Source of the DNA: an uncultured Alphaproteobacteria bacterium
GTDB lineage: Bacteria > Pseudomonadota > Alphaproteobacteria > Rhodobacterales > Rhodobacteraceae
DNA length: 64,000 bases
NCBI GenBank assembly: GCA_929200255.1
Contig: CAKMYZ010000017.1
Coordinates: 1-64,000, forward strand
Direction: 5' to 3'
The first letter of the stretch is position 1. Every line of letters starts with the position of its first letter. The notes below the pieces were generated by a model. That model was given only the letters and a program-made list of their open reading frames with translations. It was not told where the DNA came from and made no database searches. The position numbers were made by a program, and so were the translations under genes. Positions 53,122 to 62,762 of the stretch are shown here, one piece after another.

Positions 53122-53679
53122 TCAGGCCTCCGCTCGCAAGAAGGCGACCCATGTATCCCCATACCGCCTTTGGTCCAGACCTATGAAGCCGTGCGGGGCG
53201 ATCTGTGCCTGAGCCTCCTCCCAGACGATGAGCGCATCGGGGGCGATCCAGCCTGCGGTCCGAGCCGCGACCAGTGCCCTGCCGCCAAGATCTTGCCCGT
53301 AGGGTGGATCAAGGAAAATCAGATCACAGGCCGTGCCCCGTGGTAGCCGCGCGGCATCAATGCCCAGAAGGGTTGTGTCCGCTTGCCTGCGCAGCTTGGT
53401 GATATTCTCGCGGATCAGTTTTTGTGCTGCCCGTCCACTATCAACAAAAGTGACCTGTGCGGCCCCCCGTGACAGCGCCTCCAGCCCCAGCGCGCCTGTG
53501 CCAGCAAAGAGATCCAGCACCTGGGAACCGGTGATCGGATCGCCAAAACGCCCGCCTTGCAGCACGTTGAACAGGCTTTCGCGTACCCGGTCGGTGGTGG
53601 GGCGCAGGTGCGCGCTCGTGTCGCCTTTGCCAACTGCCGCTAGCGCCGTGCCACGATGGGTGCCACCAATGATCCTCAC
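53122..53679 (-). CDS. rsmD: 16S rRNA (guanine-966-N2)-methyltransferase RsmD
   Basis: RsmD methylates G966 of 16S rRNA. The 185-residue product begins MRIIGGTHRGTALAAVGKGD (GTG start at 53679, inside the flavoprotein stop), has RPTTDRVRESLFNVL, the SAM-binding DLFAGTGALGLEALSRGA (about 57-74), and the catalytic LIFLDPPYGQDL with DPPY. It overlaps the upstream gene by GTGA. It ends convergent with ispE; 71 bases between them hold no gene. Confidence 0.94.
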   Translation of the reverse strand: MRIIGGTHRGTALAAVGKGDTSAHLRPTTDRVRESLFNVLQGGRFGDPITGSQVLDLFAGTGALGLEALSRGAAQVTFVDSGRAAQKLIRENITKLRRQADTTLLGIDAARLPRGTACDLIFLDPPYGQDLGGRALVAARTAGWIAPDALIVWEEAQAQIAPHGFIGLDQRRYGDTWVAFLRAEA

Positions 53680-54890
53680 GGTTTCAGCAGGGCTTTCATA
53701 TCCGTCGCAGGGTCGGTGATCTGTGCGGGTGTCGGGCGGCGCCCTGCCTCAATCAGGCGTTTGCCGATCATATAGTTGCGTGGGTCGTTCATCGCGTCCA
53801 CCGCCAGTAGCGCGTCACCCTTGTAGTACCAGTTGGACTGCACACCCGGCGCGTCGCCTTTGCGGATGTAGACATGCGTATAGCCGATGTTCAGCCCCGC
53901 AATTTGCAGTTTGCAGTCGTATTGATCCGACCAAAACCATGGTTTGGGCATATAGGGCGTGTCGCCACCTGCGATGTTCACGGCCACAGCTTCGGCCTGA
54001 TCAATGGCATTGCCGACGCTTTCGATGCGAATGGTGCCGCCTTGATAAAGGCAGGAGGCGCAGTCGCCAGCCGCCCAGATATGCGGGTCAGAGGTGCGCC
54101 CGTGGCTGTCGGTCGTGATCCCATTGCCAATGTCGATCCCGGCAGTTTCGGCAAGGATCGTGGCGGGCGAGATGCCCACCCCCACAACCGCAAAATCGAT
54201 GGCAATCTCTGTGCCGTCCGACAGCAGCGCGCCGGTGACGTGGGTATCACCCAAAAGACGGCCCAAACCGACACCTTCGCGGATCTTCACGCCGTGCGCC
54301 GTATGTAGATCGCGGAAGTAGTTGGAGGTCTCAGGCGCTGCGACCCGCTGCAAAATACGGTCACCCATCTCGACTAGCGTCACCTCCAAACCCAGTTTAG
54401 ATGCAACAGCTGCCGCCTCTAACCCTATGTAGCCACCGCCAATGATCAGCACGCGCTTGCCGGCGGTAAATGCGGGGGCCATCGCATCCGCGTCTGCCAG
54501 ATCACGTACTGCAAAGACCCCATCCAGCACGCCACCGATTGCGGCAGGCAGCGTGCGGGGATGTGCGCCGGTTGTCAGCGCCAATTCGTCATAGTTCAGA
54601 ACCTCACCATCGCTGAGTGTGATTGCCTTTGCCGCACGGTCGATGCCGGTGACGCGGGTGTCCAAACGCAAGCTGATGTTCTGATCGATGTAGAACTCGG
54701 CAGGGCGCAGATACAGGCGCTCTTCGCTCATTTCACCCAGCAGATATGCTTTGGACAGCGGTGGGCGCTGATAGGGTGGTACTTTTTCCGCGCCGATCAG
54801 CGTAATATCGCCGATGAATCCGGCATTGCGCAGCTTTGAAACCAGTGATGCGCCTGCCTGGCCTGCTCCGACAACGATGACGTGGGTCAT
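53676..54890 (-). CDS. FAD-dependent NAD(P)H:ferredoxin reductase-type flavoprotein
   Basis: The product from ATG 54890 has 404 residues: FAD motif VVGAGQAGASLVSKLR (residues 6-21), PPYQRPPLSKAYL, NAD(P)H motif VLIIGGGYIGLEAAAVASKL (about 146-165), VVGVGISPATILAETAGIDI and the FAD-binding Asp in WAAGDCASCLYQG. This is the ferredoxin-NAD reductase family used by dioxygenase and P450 systems, such as putidaredoxin reductase and rhodocoxin reductase. No partner P450 or ferredoxin is adjacent. The gene is divergent from the peroxiredoxin gene; the longer frame upstream lacks ribosome-site support. Confidence 0.9.
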   Translation of the reverse strand: MTHVIVVGAGQAGASLVSKLRNAGFIGDITLIGAEKVPPYQRPPLSKAYLLGEMSEERLYLRPAEFYIDQNISLRLDTRVTGIDRAAKAITLSDGEVLNYDELALTTGAHPRTLPAAIGGVLDGVFAVRDLADADAMAPAFTAGKRVLIIGGGYIGLEAAAVASKLGLEVTLVEMGDRILQRVAAPETSNYFRDLHTAHGVKIREGVGLGRLLGDTHVTGALLSDGTEIAIDFAVVGVGISPATILAETAGIDIGNGITTDSHGRTSDPHIWAAGDCASCLYQGGTIRIESVGNAIDQAEAVAVNIAGGDTPYMPKPWFWSDQYDCKLQIAGLNIGYTHVYIRKGDAPGVQSNWYYKGDALLAVDAMNDPRNYMIGKRLIEAGRRPTPAQITDPATDMKALLKP

Positions 54891-54978
54891 GAGGATTTCC
54901 TTTGGACCGGTGGCACTTGTTTCGCCGCACTCTATATGTGAAGCCTCCGAGGGTACAACGCGAAGAGGGGCAAGAAAT

Positions 54979-55470
54979 ATGACAATTGCGACAGGCAACA
55001 CACTGCCAAATGCGACATTGATGCAAATGGGTGACGAAGGGCCAGAGCAGGTTGCACTGGCCGACAAGCTGGCCGACCGCAAGGTCGTGATCTTTGGCTT
55101 GCCGGGGGCCTTTACCGGCACCTGTTCAACCGCGCATGTCCCCAGTTTTATGGTCACGTATGATCAGTTCATGGAAAAGGGCGTCGATGAGATTATCTGC
55201 GTGTCCGTGAACGACCCATTTGTGATGAAAGCATGGGGCGAAAGTACGCAAGCGACCGAGGCGGGGATCACGATGTTGGCCGACGCCGAGAGTGAATTCA
55301 CCCAAGCGATCGGTTTGGCCTTCAGCGCGGCACCATTGGGTTTAGTGAACCGGTCCAAGCGGTATTCTATGCTGGTCGACAATGGGGTGGTTAGCATTCT
55401 GAATGTCGAGGCGAGCCCCGGCGAGTGCGAAATCTCAGCTGGTGAGACATTGCTGGACGCGATGGGCTAA
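54979..55470 (+). CDS. peroxiredoxin, Prx5/AhpC-TSA type
   Basis: The 163-residue product starts at ATG 54979 (MTIATGNTLPNATLMQMGDE). The active-site loop is PGAFTGTCSTAHVPSF with the peroxidatic Cys near residue 49 and the family pattern PxxxTxxC; most members have Pro where Gly stands before TC. LGLVNRSKRYSMLVDNGVV and SPGECEISAGE, holding a second Cys, follow. It reduces H2O2 or organic peroxides, usually through glutathione or glutaredoxin. It is divergent from the flavoprotein gene. Confidence 0.93.
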   Translation: MTIATGNTLPNATLMQMGDEGPEQVALADKLADRKVVIFGLPGAFTGTCSTAHVPSFMVTYDQFMEKGVDEIICVSVNDPFVMKAWGESTQATEAGITMLADAESEFTQAIGLAFSAAPLGLVNRSKRYSMLVDNGVVSILNVEASPGECEISAGETLLDAMG

Positions 55471-55474
55471 AGAA

Positions 55475-55504
55475 AAATGGGCGGCCTCGGTGGGCCGCCC
55501 ATTT
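55475..55504. terminator. bidirectional terminator between peroxiredoxin and mscS
   Basis: AAATGGGCGGCC (55475-55486) pairs perfectly with GGCCGCCCATTT (55493-55504) around TCGGTG, four bases after the peroxiredoxin stop and just before the convergent MscS stop. A and T ends on both sides fit termination in both directions. Confidence 0.8.
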
Positions 55505-55505
55505 G

Positions 55506-56354
55506 CTATTCTGCGATGTCTTGCTCGCCCAGGTGAACGATCGTGCGCGTGGGGAATGGAATATCCACACCTGCGGCATCCAGCGCCTCTTTCACCTTCC
55601 GCTTCATATCGGCCTGATAAGCAAAGTAGTCGCTGCTTTTGCACCAAACCCGCACCAGAAAATCGACCGAGCTGGCATTGAGGTTATTGACCTGAAAAAA
55701 CGGTTCCGGGTTGGTCATGGAACGTGTGTCGGCCATAATCGTGTCACGGATCGTTTGTTCGGCCAGTTGCAGGTTCGCGCCATAACCCACACCAAAGACC
55801 CACTCTGCCCGGCGGGTATCGTAGGATGAGTAGTTGACGATGGTGTTTCCCCAAACCTGTGAGTTGGGGATGATAATCTGTACGTTATTCACCGATGCCA
55901 TTTCGGTAAAGTTCAACGTGATGTCTTTCACAGTGCCCATCTGGCCGTTCACCTCAACAAAATCACCTATTTTGATGGGGCGGAAAAAGACGATCATCAC
56001 GCCGGCGGCGACATTTGATAGCGTCCCTTGCAGGGCCAGACCGATGGCCAGGCCGGCGGCACCAATAACGGCGACAAAGGACGTCGTCTGGACCCCGAAT
56101 GTGTTGAGCACAAAGAGGAACGCAAAGCCGATGATGACGTAGCGCGCGACATTGCCCAGAAAGTTGAACAAGGTGATGTCCAGATGCGCGTATTTGGCAC
56201 CCAGCCCGACAAGTCGCCTGCGCACCCAGCCACCGATGATGAAGCCGATAACCAGTATCGCAATCGCGGCAAGCACGTTGCCCACGGCCGATGCAAGAAA
56301 TTCAATCGTCAAAAGATCCGAAAGGGTTTTGCCGTCCCAGATCGCGGTATTCAT
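55506..56354 (-). CDS. mscS: small-conductance mechanosensitive channel (MscS family)
   Basis: The 282-residue product from ATG 56354 has three membrane segments (about 20-45, 60-80 and 85-110), a Gly/Ala-rich TM3 (AVIGAAGLAIGLALQGTLSN then VAAG) and the beta domain GDFVEVNGQMGTVKDITLNF. It opens on membrane tension to release osmolytes. The TTG three codons upstream (56363) is an alternative. It ends the seven-gene minus-strand run. Confidence 0.92.
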   Translation of the reverse strand: MNTAIWDGKTLSDLLTIEFLASAVGNVLAAIAILVIGFIIGGWVRRRLVGLGAKYAHLDITLFNFLGNVARYVIIGFAFLFVLNTFGVQTTSFVAVIGAAGLAIGLALQGTLSNVAAGVMIVFFRPIKIGDFVEVNGQMGTVKDITLNFTEMASVNNVQIIIPNSQVWGNTIVNYSSYDTRRAEWVFGVGYGANLQLAEQTIRDTIMADTRSMTNPEPFFQVNNLNASSVDFLVRVWCKSSDYFAYQADMKRKVKEALDAAGVDIPFPTRTIVHLGEQDIAE

Positions 56355-56367
56355 CAAGGTTTCCAAT

Positions 56368-56667
56368 TCAATCTCCGGCGAGTTTGTCCAGTTTCGCACC
56401 CAGTTTCGCGTCAAGCGCGCTTAGGCCATCTGCGTCATGCGTGGTCAAGGTGACCTCGACTGTTTTATAGACGTTGGACCATTCGGGATGGTGGTTCCAT
56501 TTCTCCGCCCAGATGGCTGCACGGGTCATGAAACCAAAGGCGTCGACGAAATTCTTAAACACAAATACCTTGTGGATTGCGTCGCGCCCTTCAACCATTG
56601 CCCATCCGCTGGCCAGCAGTGGGGCGATCTTTTCGGCGCGTTCGTCCTTGGTTAGCTTGTCAGTCAT
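56368..56667 (-). CDS. phhB: 4a-hydroxytetrahydrobiopterin dehydratase
   Basis: The 99-residue pterin carbinolamine dehydratase contains [20 protein letters not shown] and the active-site motif [20 protein letters not shown] with the catalytic His pair, then [14 protein letters not shown]. It recycles pterin after aromatic amino acid hydroxylation or participates in molybdopterin metabolism in bacteria that lack the hydroxylase; no phhA is adjacent. ATG 56667 overlaps the upstream acetyltransferase-like stop (ATGA). MscS follows 13 bases later. Confidence 0.93.
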   Translation of the reverse strand: MTDKLTKDERAEKIAPLLASGWAMVEGRDAIHKVFVFKNFVDAFGFMTRAAIWAEKWNHHPEWSNVYKTVEVTLTTHDADGLSALDAKLGAKLDKLAGD

Positions 56668-57848
56668 TGATGATCCTTCATTTTGGTTTTGCGGAATGGC
56701 CCGTAGTTGGTGAGCACTTCAATTTCATGGTCCACCGCATCGCGTTCCGCATCCAGATAACGCGCCACGGCGTCCTTGAACCCGGCATCGCCGAACCAAT
56801 GCAGCGAATGGGTGGCAACCGGCAGATAGCCACGCGCGAGCTTGTGTTCACCCTGCGCGCCTGCCTCTACGCGTGTCATCTCATGCCGGATGGCATAGTC
56901 GATCGCGCGGTAATAGCAAACTTCAAAATGCAGGCTGGGGTGGTGTTCAATGCAGCCCCAATAGCGGCCATATAGCGTCTCGCGTCCGATAAAATTCAAC
57001 GCCCCCGCAATGGGCTGCCCGTCGCGTAGTGCCAGCACCATCAGCATGTCGTCGCGCAGCGTGTCATGTGCCCTGCGAAAGAAATCGCGCGTCAAATAGG
57101 GCGTCCCCCATTTGCGGTTGCCGGTGTCCTGATAGAAAACCCAGAATGCATCCCAGTGTTCGGGCGTGATCTGATCGCCTGTCAGTTCCACAATCTTGCC
57201 GCCAAAATCATTGGCTTGCCGCCGTTCCTTGCGCAGCGTCTTACGCTTGCGACTGGAAAGTGTGGCGAGGAAGGCGTCAAAATCAGCATAGCCGTCGTTG
57301 ATCCAGTGAAACTGCTGCCCGATCCGGGGCAGTAGCCCCATTTCGGCGCCGGCCAGTGCTTCGGCCTCGGTGCAGAATGTGACGTGCAGGGATGAGATTT
57401 CGTTCTGTGCGGCCAGTTGCATGGCCCCTTGGATCAACGCTGACATGCCCAACACTTCAAACCCCTGGCGGGTCAGGAACCGCCGTCCGGTGGCGGGCGT
57501 GAACGGCACTGCGATCTGCAGTTTGGGGTAGTAGCGCCCGCCTGCATTTTCATAGGCATGCGCCCAGTTGTGATCAAAGATGTATTCGCCCTGACTGTGC
57601 CCTTTGGCATAGAGGGGGGTGGTGGCGATGATCTGGCCATCCTGTGCCGCCGACAGATACTGTGGCTGCCAGCCACTGCCGGGGCCGACCGATCCGCTGT
57701 CTTCCAGTGCCTTGAGAAACCGATGCGTGGTGAAGGGGTCCACGGGTCTGCCGTCTGCCGCCTCGGGGCAAGCACAGGCATCCCAGTCGCCAGCCTCAAT
57801 ATCATTGATGCTGCGATGGACGGTGATCTCGATGGGCCTCTCGTTCAT
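56664..57848 (-). CDS. GNAT-like (peptidogalycan/DUF482 family) protein
   Basis: The product from ATG 57848 has 394 residues, beginning [20 protein letters not shown]. It belongs by overall pattern to the DUF482/peptidogalycan-biosynthesis group, an acetyltransferase-like double-GNAT fold: [40 protein letters not shown] and [20 protein letters not shown] are characteristic, as is [20 protein letters not shown] near the end. Substrate unknown. Position is between a GDPD phosphodiesterase and phhB on the same transcript. Confidence 0.83.
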   Translation of the reverse strand: MNERPIEITVHRSINDIEAGDWDACACPEAADGRPVDPFTTHRFLKALEDSGSVGPGSGWQPQYLSAAQDGQIIATTPLYAKGHSQGEYIFDHNWAHAYENAGGRYYPKLQIAVPFTPATGRRFLTRQGFEVLGMSALIQGAMQLAAQNEISSLHVTFCTEAEALAGAEMGLLPRIGQQFHWINDGYADFDAFLATLSSRKRKTLRKERRQANDFGGKIVELTGDQITPEHWDAFWVFYQDTGNRKWGTPYLTRDFFRRAHDTLRDDMLMVLALRDGQPIAGALNFIGRETLYGRYWGCIEHHPSLHFEVCYYRAIDYAIRHEMTRVEAGAQGEHKLARGYLPVATHSLHWFGDAGFKDAVARYLDAERDAVDHEIEVLTNYGPFRKTKMKDHQ

Positions 57849-57879
57849 AGAGTGTAATTTGTGGGCTGCAGGGGCGGCG

Positions 57880-58632
57880 TCAAGCCAGATACCCTTCAAA
57901 CGTCACATTATCGACGATGCGACGGGCCTCCGCTTCGGCCTTGGCCGAACGGATGGTCCACGTGAAGATATGCGCGCCGCCTGCCTTGAGTTCCGCCACA
58001 CGCGGGCGATCCAGGTCCGAGGCCTCGTGACTGATAAAACAGGCACCAACGGGGGCGTAATCCGGGATATCGCGTAGGATGTCGCGGGTGGCGGCGGGAA
58101 CCTCAGGCCAGAACATCGCCTCATAGCTGGATGTGGTGATGCCACGCGGGGTATCCGGCGCATACTCGGCACATTTTGCAACGGCATGGGGGTTGAACGA
58201 CATCAGGGCGATATCGCCTTTGTAGTGCGTCAATGCAGAACAGGTTGCTTGTTCCAGCGGCCCTACATCCGGGCCCATTTCGCCATCCTGATCCTTGATC
58301 TCGATCAGCAGCGGAACCTGCCCCGCGACAAGTGCAAGCACAGTATCAAGGGCGGGAATAGTGCCGCCATCATCGGTCAGCGATATGGCTTCCAGTTCCG
58401 CCCGTGTGCGGGCACGGACAGGGCCGCTTTCGCTGGTCAAACGATCCAGGCCATCGTCATGAAATACCATGGCGTGCCCATCGCTGGTCAGCTGCACATC
58501 CATTTCGATCCCATAGCCTGCGGCAATTGCGGCCTCGATGGATTTTAGACTGTTCTCCACCCGCCCCGCCTTGCGGTCGTGCAGGGCGCGGTGGGTGATG
58601 GGGCGGTCGAAAAAACTGGCGGGCAGCGTCAT
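57880..58632 (-). CDS. glycerophosphodiester phosphodiesterase
   Basis: The 250-residue GDPD-fold enzyme has ITHRALHDRKAGRVENSLKS (catalytic His near residue 14 and substrate Arg; the usual ENT is ENS), EMDVQLTSDGHAMVFHDDGL with metal ligands E43, D45 and the second catalytic His, and LIEIKDQDGE with the third acidic ligand. It hydrolyses glycerophosphodiesters to glycerol 3-phosphate and an alcohol, in the cytoplasm as no signal peptide is present. The RidA gene upstream overlaps it by ATGA. Confidence 0.93.
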   Translation of the reverse strand: MTLPASFFDRPITHRALHDRKAGRVENSLKSIEAAIAAGYGIEMDVQLTSDGHAMVFHDDGLDRLTSESGPVRARTRAELEAISLTDDGGTIPALDTVLALVAGQVPLLIEIKDQDGEMGPDVGPLEQATCSALTHYKGDIALMSFNPHAVAKCAEYAPDTPRGITTSSYEAMFWPEVPAATRDILRDIPDYAPVGACFISHEASDLDRPRVAELKAGGAHIFTWTIRSAKAEAEARRIVDNVTFEGYLA

Positions 58633-59090
58633 TTGATCTGAAAGATACCTTCGATTTCGACAGCTACGCCAAATGGCAGGCTCGCTGCACTGACAGCTGA
58701 ACGTGCATGACGGCCCTTGTCACCCAATGCGGCCACCATGAAATCGGAGGCCCCGTTGATGACCTTTGGTTGATCGCCGAAATCTGCTGTGGAATTGACA
58801 AACCCGACCAGTTTGACGACCCGCACAAGCCTATCGATGTCACCACCGCAGGCATTCTTAAGTTGCGCCAAAAGGTTGATGGCACAGCTTCGCGCTGCGG
58901 CGGTGCCAGCCTCGACATCCATGTCGTCGCCCAGCTTGCCTTTGAGCATACCATCTGCATCGGCCGCGACTTGACCCGACACGTAAACCATGTCGCCCGC
59001 AATCACATAAGGTACATAGTTGGCGGCAGGTGCGGGGGCGTCCGGCAGTGTCACGCCCAGTTCGGCCAGTTTATCTTCGATCACGCTCAT
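58629..59090 (-). CDS. RidA/YjgF family protein
   Basis: The product from ATG 59090 (ribosome site GGAGAAA) has 153 residues, with VPYVIAGDMVYVSGQVAADA, the SCAINLLAQLKNACGGDIDR block and ARSAVSAASLPFGVAVEIEG with the Arg that binds carboxylates in imine deaminases. RidA proteins hydrolyse 2-aminoacrylate or other reactive enamines. This longer form with SVIEDKLAELGVTLPDAPAP at the N-terminus belongs to a side group whose substrate is less certain. It begins 54 bases after the HlyD-type gene. Confidence 0.9.
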   Translation of the reverse strand: MSVIEDKLAELGVTLPDAPAPAANYVPYVIAGDMVYVSGQVAADADGMLKGKLGDDMDVEAGTAAARSCAINLLAQLKNACGGDIDRLVRVVKLVGFVNSTADFGDQPKVINGASDFMVAALGDKGRHARSAVSAASLPFGVAVEIEGIFQIK

Positions 59091-59144
59091 TGCATTTCTC
59101 CTATCATTTGGCGCGACGCTAGCGGGCAATGATGTGCTGTGCAA

Positions 59145-60446
59145 TCAGGTCTCGCGAAAGGCTTTGGTGAAATAATCGGCCAGCGGCTTGATCAGGTAGT
59201 CCAGCGGGCTGCGGTCGGCGGTGCGCACGAAGGCCTCGACCGGCATGCCGGGGATCAAGGTCATATCATCGGGCAGGCGTTCAATTTCGCCTGCGTTCAA
59301 CTGCACTTCGGCGCGATAGAATGACAGGCCGGAGTTTTCGTTCTGAAACGCATCGGCAGAAACCAACGTGACCTTTCCGTTCAGCTCTGGTGTGCGCCGC
59401 TGGTCAAAAGCCGAAAACCGCAATGTGACATCCTGACCGACATAGATCTGATCCACATCGATCACCTGCACCTGCGTCGCAATGACCAGCGGGCGGTCTT
59501 GCGGGATCAGGAACAGCACAGGGTCCGCCGCGCGGATCACCGATTGCGGGGCAAAGACCTGCATCCCGTACACGATGCCGGACACAGGGGCGCGAATGTC
59601 CAGACGATCAAGCCGGCGCCGCAACGTGCGCCGTTGTTCCGACAATTCCAATTCGTTGAACTGTAGATCGCGCAGTTGGGTGATCGCTTCCTCGCGGCGC
59701 GAGGAGGACAGTGCAAGGATCTGAATATCGATTTCAGTCATGCGTTCGGCCGCCTGTGCCATCTGCGCAGTCAGATCACCCATGGTGCCCAGCAGACTGG
59801 CCTCTTCGCGTTGCAGGGCAAGGACACGGCTGGCCTGTGCCAGACCACGCTCAAGCAGGCTTTGCTGGTCGGCTAATTCCTGCGCGATCAGCGTTTGCTG
59901 GGTGGTCAATGCCTCTTGTTGGGCCGTGATGCCTGACAATTGGCTGGCAATCTGCGCGCGCTGCTGGGTGAACTGTTCGACCGCGCTGTTATTGGTTTCG
60001 ACCCGCACGGCAAACAGCCGTTCTTGCCCCGCCATCAGGGACTGGACATCAGCGCCGCTGGCATCCAGCAGGATCGGGCTGAAGGTCAGGCTGGTGGCGT
60101 CGTCGCGTTCTGCTTCAAGCCGGGCCCGGCGTGCGAGGATTTCAAACAATTGCCCTTCGACAATGGCCAGTTCTGATTGCAGCACAGAGGCATCAAGCCG
60201 GATCAGCAGATCGCCCGCTGCAACCGTGTCACCCTCATCCACGAGGATTTCCTCCACCACACCGCCGTCGGGGTGCTGCACGACCTGCCGGTTGCGATCT
60301 ACCTCGATCTGGCCGGATGTGATGACGGCCCCGGTGATCTGGGCACGCACGGCCCAGGTGCCAAAACCACCCACCAGAACAAGCAGCGCAAGCACGCCTA
60401 TCGTCAAGTGCCGGGTCGCGGACCAACGTTTGGTTCCATCGGTCAT
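59145..60446 (-). CDS. type I secretion periplasmic adaptor (HlyD family)
   Basis: The 433-residue membrane-fusion protein has an N-terminal membrane anchor (about residues 13-33: [20 protein letters not shown]), a lipoyl-like half ([20 protein letters not shown]), a long coiled-coil region rich in Gln/Glu/Ala (about 95-265), and the second lipoyl and beta-barrel part ([20 protein letters not shown]). It bridges the inner-membrane ABC exporter and an outer-membrane TolC-like pore; the pore gene is not in the window. Its start overlaps the ATPase gene stop. Confidence 0.92.
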   Translation of the reverse strand: MTDGTKRWSATRHLTIGVLALLVLVGGFGTWAVRAQITGAVITSGQIEVDRNRQVVQHPDGGVVEEILVDEGDTVAAGDLLIRLDASVLQSELAIVEGQLFEILARRARLEAERDDATSLTFSPILLDASGADVQSLMAGQERLFAVRVETNNSAVEQFTQQRAQIASQLSGITAQQEALTTQQTLIAQELADQQSLLERGLAQASRVLALQREEASLLGTMGDLTAQMAQAAERMTEIDIQILALSSSRREEAITQLRDLQFNELELSEQRRTLRRRLDRLDIRAPVSGIVYGMQVFAPQSVIRAADPVLFLIPQDRPLVIATQVQVIDVDQIYVGQDVTLRFSAFDQRRTPELNGKVTLVSADAFQNENSGLSFYRAEVQLNAGEIERLPDDMTLIPGMPVEAFVRTADRSPLDYLIKPLADYFTKAFRET

Positions 60447-62182
60447 GATACACCTCCGGCCTTGCCGGTGTTGCGCTTGATGTCGCCGTGGTTCTTGACG
60501 ATCTCGGCCAGCACTTCATCTTTGGGCCCAAAGGCGCGACGGGTGCCGTTCTCGATGGCTAGCAGTAGATCACATTCCTGAATAGCCGATGGCCTGTGGG
60601 CCATGATAAAGACGATCTTGTCTGTAGCCTTGAGATTGCGGATCGCAGTGTTCAGCGCAACGGAGCCTTCGTTATCAAGGTTCGAATTCGGCTCATCCAG
60701 TACCACCACCACTGGGTCACCATAAAGTGCGCGGGCCAGTCCGACCCGTTGAATTTGCCCACCCGATAACCGGCCACTGCTGGCAGAGACACGGGTGTCA
60801 TAGCCATCAGGCAGTTTCAAAATCATTTCATGTGCGGCGGCGGCCTTGGCGGCGGTAACAACAGCGGCATCATCAGGTTGCATACTCATACGGGCGATGT
60901 TTTCCTTGATGGTTCCGTCAAACAGTTGGACACGTTGGGGTAGATAACCCACGTGCTGACCCAGAACATCAGGGTCGTACTGGTCCAGCGCTGCACCATC
61001 CAGCCGGACCTTACCGCCGGCTGGATGCCATACGCCGGTCAGTACCCGCGCCAATGTAGATTTACCCGCGCCAGAGGTGCCGATGACACCCACCGCCTGA
61101 CCGGGTTTAACCTCAAAACTGATCATCCGTAACGCGGCCTGCTGCTCACCGGGGGGGACAACCGTCACCTGATCGGCCAGAAGGTGGGCCCGTGGCTTGG
61201 GCAGCGCGGTACGCTGGGCTTCGACCGGTATTTGCCCCAGCAGCACTGCCAGATTGCCCCACCCTTCGCGGGCGCGCTGGAACATGGCCCATTGGCCAAC
61301 AAGCTGTTCCATAGGGGCCAGTGCACGACCCAGTAGGATGGAGCCGGCGATCATTGCGCCCGGCGATAGTTCGTTGATCAGCACCAGATAGGCCCCAACG
61401 CCCAGCATGGCCGATTGCAGGAACAGTCGGAATGATTTGGTGAGCGCGGTGAACGTGCCAGAGGCATCGGCGGCCGCAATACTGGTATCCAGCGATTGCC
61501 CACGTGTGACTTGCCAGCGGTCAAACGCGGCCTCGCGCATGCCCAGCGAATGCACCATCTCGCTTTCATCACGGATCTGGGCGCCAAGCCGTTCGGAGGC
61601 AAAACTAGCCGCGTTCGCTGCCTCAATTGGCTTGCGCGTCGACCATTGGTTCAAAAGCGCCACAATGACCAAAACCGCAGCACCACTGATCGCCAAAACA
61701 CCCATCAGCGGGTGAAAGATGAAAATGCCGAAGAAGAACAGCGGCACCCAAGGCAGATCAAACAGGGCCATCAGGGCAGGCGATGTCAGCAGCCGTTGCA
61801 CTGCTTCCAGATCGCGCTGGCCAGTGGCGGCCTGTTGTGGCGCGCGGTGCAGTGTGGTGGCCTTGAGCACAGCAGCAAACACACGCCGGTCGAGCCGCGC
61901 CTGAAACCGGGCACCCACCCGGCCCATCACCCGGCCGCGTACGAAATCAAGGATACCCATCATGCCGTAAAGGAAGGCGACAAGCACCGAGAGCGCGATC
62001 AGCGTCTCAAACGACCGCGAACTCAGCACCCGGTCGTAAACATTGAGCATGTAAATCGGACCGGTCAGCATCAGCAGGTTCACAAAAAAGCTGAAGACTG
62101 CGACGATCCAATACAGCCCACGGCTTTCGCGCCGGGCTGCACTCAGCTCGGCCTGACCTGCTTTGATCTGATCATTGGACAT
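60443..62182 (-). CDS. type I secretion ABC transporter, PrtD/HlyB type
   Basis: The 579-residue half-transporter has about six membrane segments in its first 300 residues and an ATPase domain: Walker [17 protein letters not shown] (about 360-375), Q-loop [13 protein letters not shown], signature [20 protein letters not shown], Walker [12 protein letters not shown] and the switch His in [11 protein letters not shown]. No N-terminal C39 peptidase is present, so substrates are proteins with a C-terminal signal (RTX-type) rather than processed bacteriocins. No RTX substrate gene is adjacent. Genes run on into HlyD and RidA. Confidence 0.93.
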   Translation of the reverse strand: MSNDQIKAGQAELSAARRESRGLYWIVAVFSFFVNLLMLTGPIYMLNVYDRVLSSRSFETLIALSVLVAFLYGMMGILDFVRGRVMGRVGARFQARLDRRVFAAVLKATTLHRAPQQAATGQRDLEAVQRLLTSPALMALFDLPWVPLFFFGIFIFHPLMGVLAISGAAVLVIVALLNQWSTRKPIEAANAASFASERLGAQIRDESEMVHSLGMREAAFDRWQVTRGQSLDTSIAAADASGTFTALTKSFRLFLQSAMLGVGAYLVLINELSPGAMIAGSILLGRALAPMEQLVGQWAMFQRAREGWGNLAVLLGQIPVEAQRTALPKPRAHLLADQVTVVPPGEQQAALRMISFEVKPGQAVGVIGTSGAGKSTLARVLTGVWHPAGGKVRLDGAALDQYDPDVLGQHVGYLPQRVQLFDGTIKENIARMSMQPDDAAVVTAAKAAAAHEMILKLPDGYDTRVSASSGRLSGGQIQRVGLARALYGDPVVVVLDEPNSNLDNEGSVALNTAIRNLKATDKIVFIMAHRPSAIQECDLLLAIENGTRRAFGPKDEVLAEIVKNHGDIKRNTGKAGGVS

Positions 62183-62327
62183 GCGTCTGACACACCTTTT
62201 CTATGCTCTCGGCGTTGTAACGGCAGTCGCCAATAAACACCAACAGAGTTAACGAGATACCTGTTTTTCACGCTTAGCGGGATGAATCATTGATCGGCCA
62301 CGCGGTTTGGCGCATTGTAATGCACTG

Positions 62328-62693
62328 ATGACTGCGCGTTGCCCGCATATTGCCGCACTTGCCCTGCTGTGTCCCGCCATGTTGATGGCGGGTCCGTTTG
62401 ATGGAGTCTACAAACAGACGGCCAATGCGGAATGCTCACTTGTGGGCGTCGATGGTGGTGCGCTCAAGATCGAAGAGAATATCTTTTATGGGGTGGAGGT
62501 CGAATGCCGTATGACCAGCCCGATTGATATCCTCGATATGGACGCCACGCTTTATGACATGCAATGCACCGGCGAGGGGTCCACATGGACCGAACGGGCC
62601 ATGTTGATGCGCGATGCTGAAGACGAGGGCATTTACATGATCTGGGACGGCTACGCCTTTCGGTATGACCGTTGCGAAGAGGGTGAATTCTAG
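62328..62693 (+). CDS. small exported hypothetical protein
   Basis: From ATG 62328 the 121-residue product has a signal peptide (MTARCPHIAALALLCPAMLM, cleavage near A22) followed by GPFDGVYKQTANAECSLVGV. Four cysteines in the mature part (ECS, ECR, QCT, RCE) suggest two disulfides. It ends YDRCEEGEF. I do not recognise a family. It is convergent with the penicillin-binding protein gene and divergent from the type I secretion genes; 124 bases upstream show no gene. Confidence 0.6.
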   Translation: MTARCPHIAALALLCPAMLMAGPFDGVYKQTANAECSLVGVDGGALKIEENIFYGVEVECRMTSPIDILDMDATLYDMQCTGEGSTWTERAMLMRDAEDEGIYMIWDGYAFRYDRCEEGEF

Positions 62694-62762
62694 TGGGCTG
62701 AGAGTGGTTTATTCATGAATATGGCATGCGTATTGTGCAGCCATCCTGCAGAAAAGTACCAA

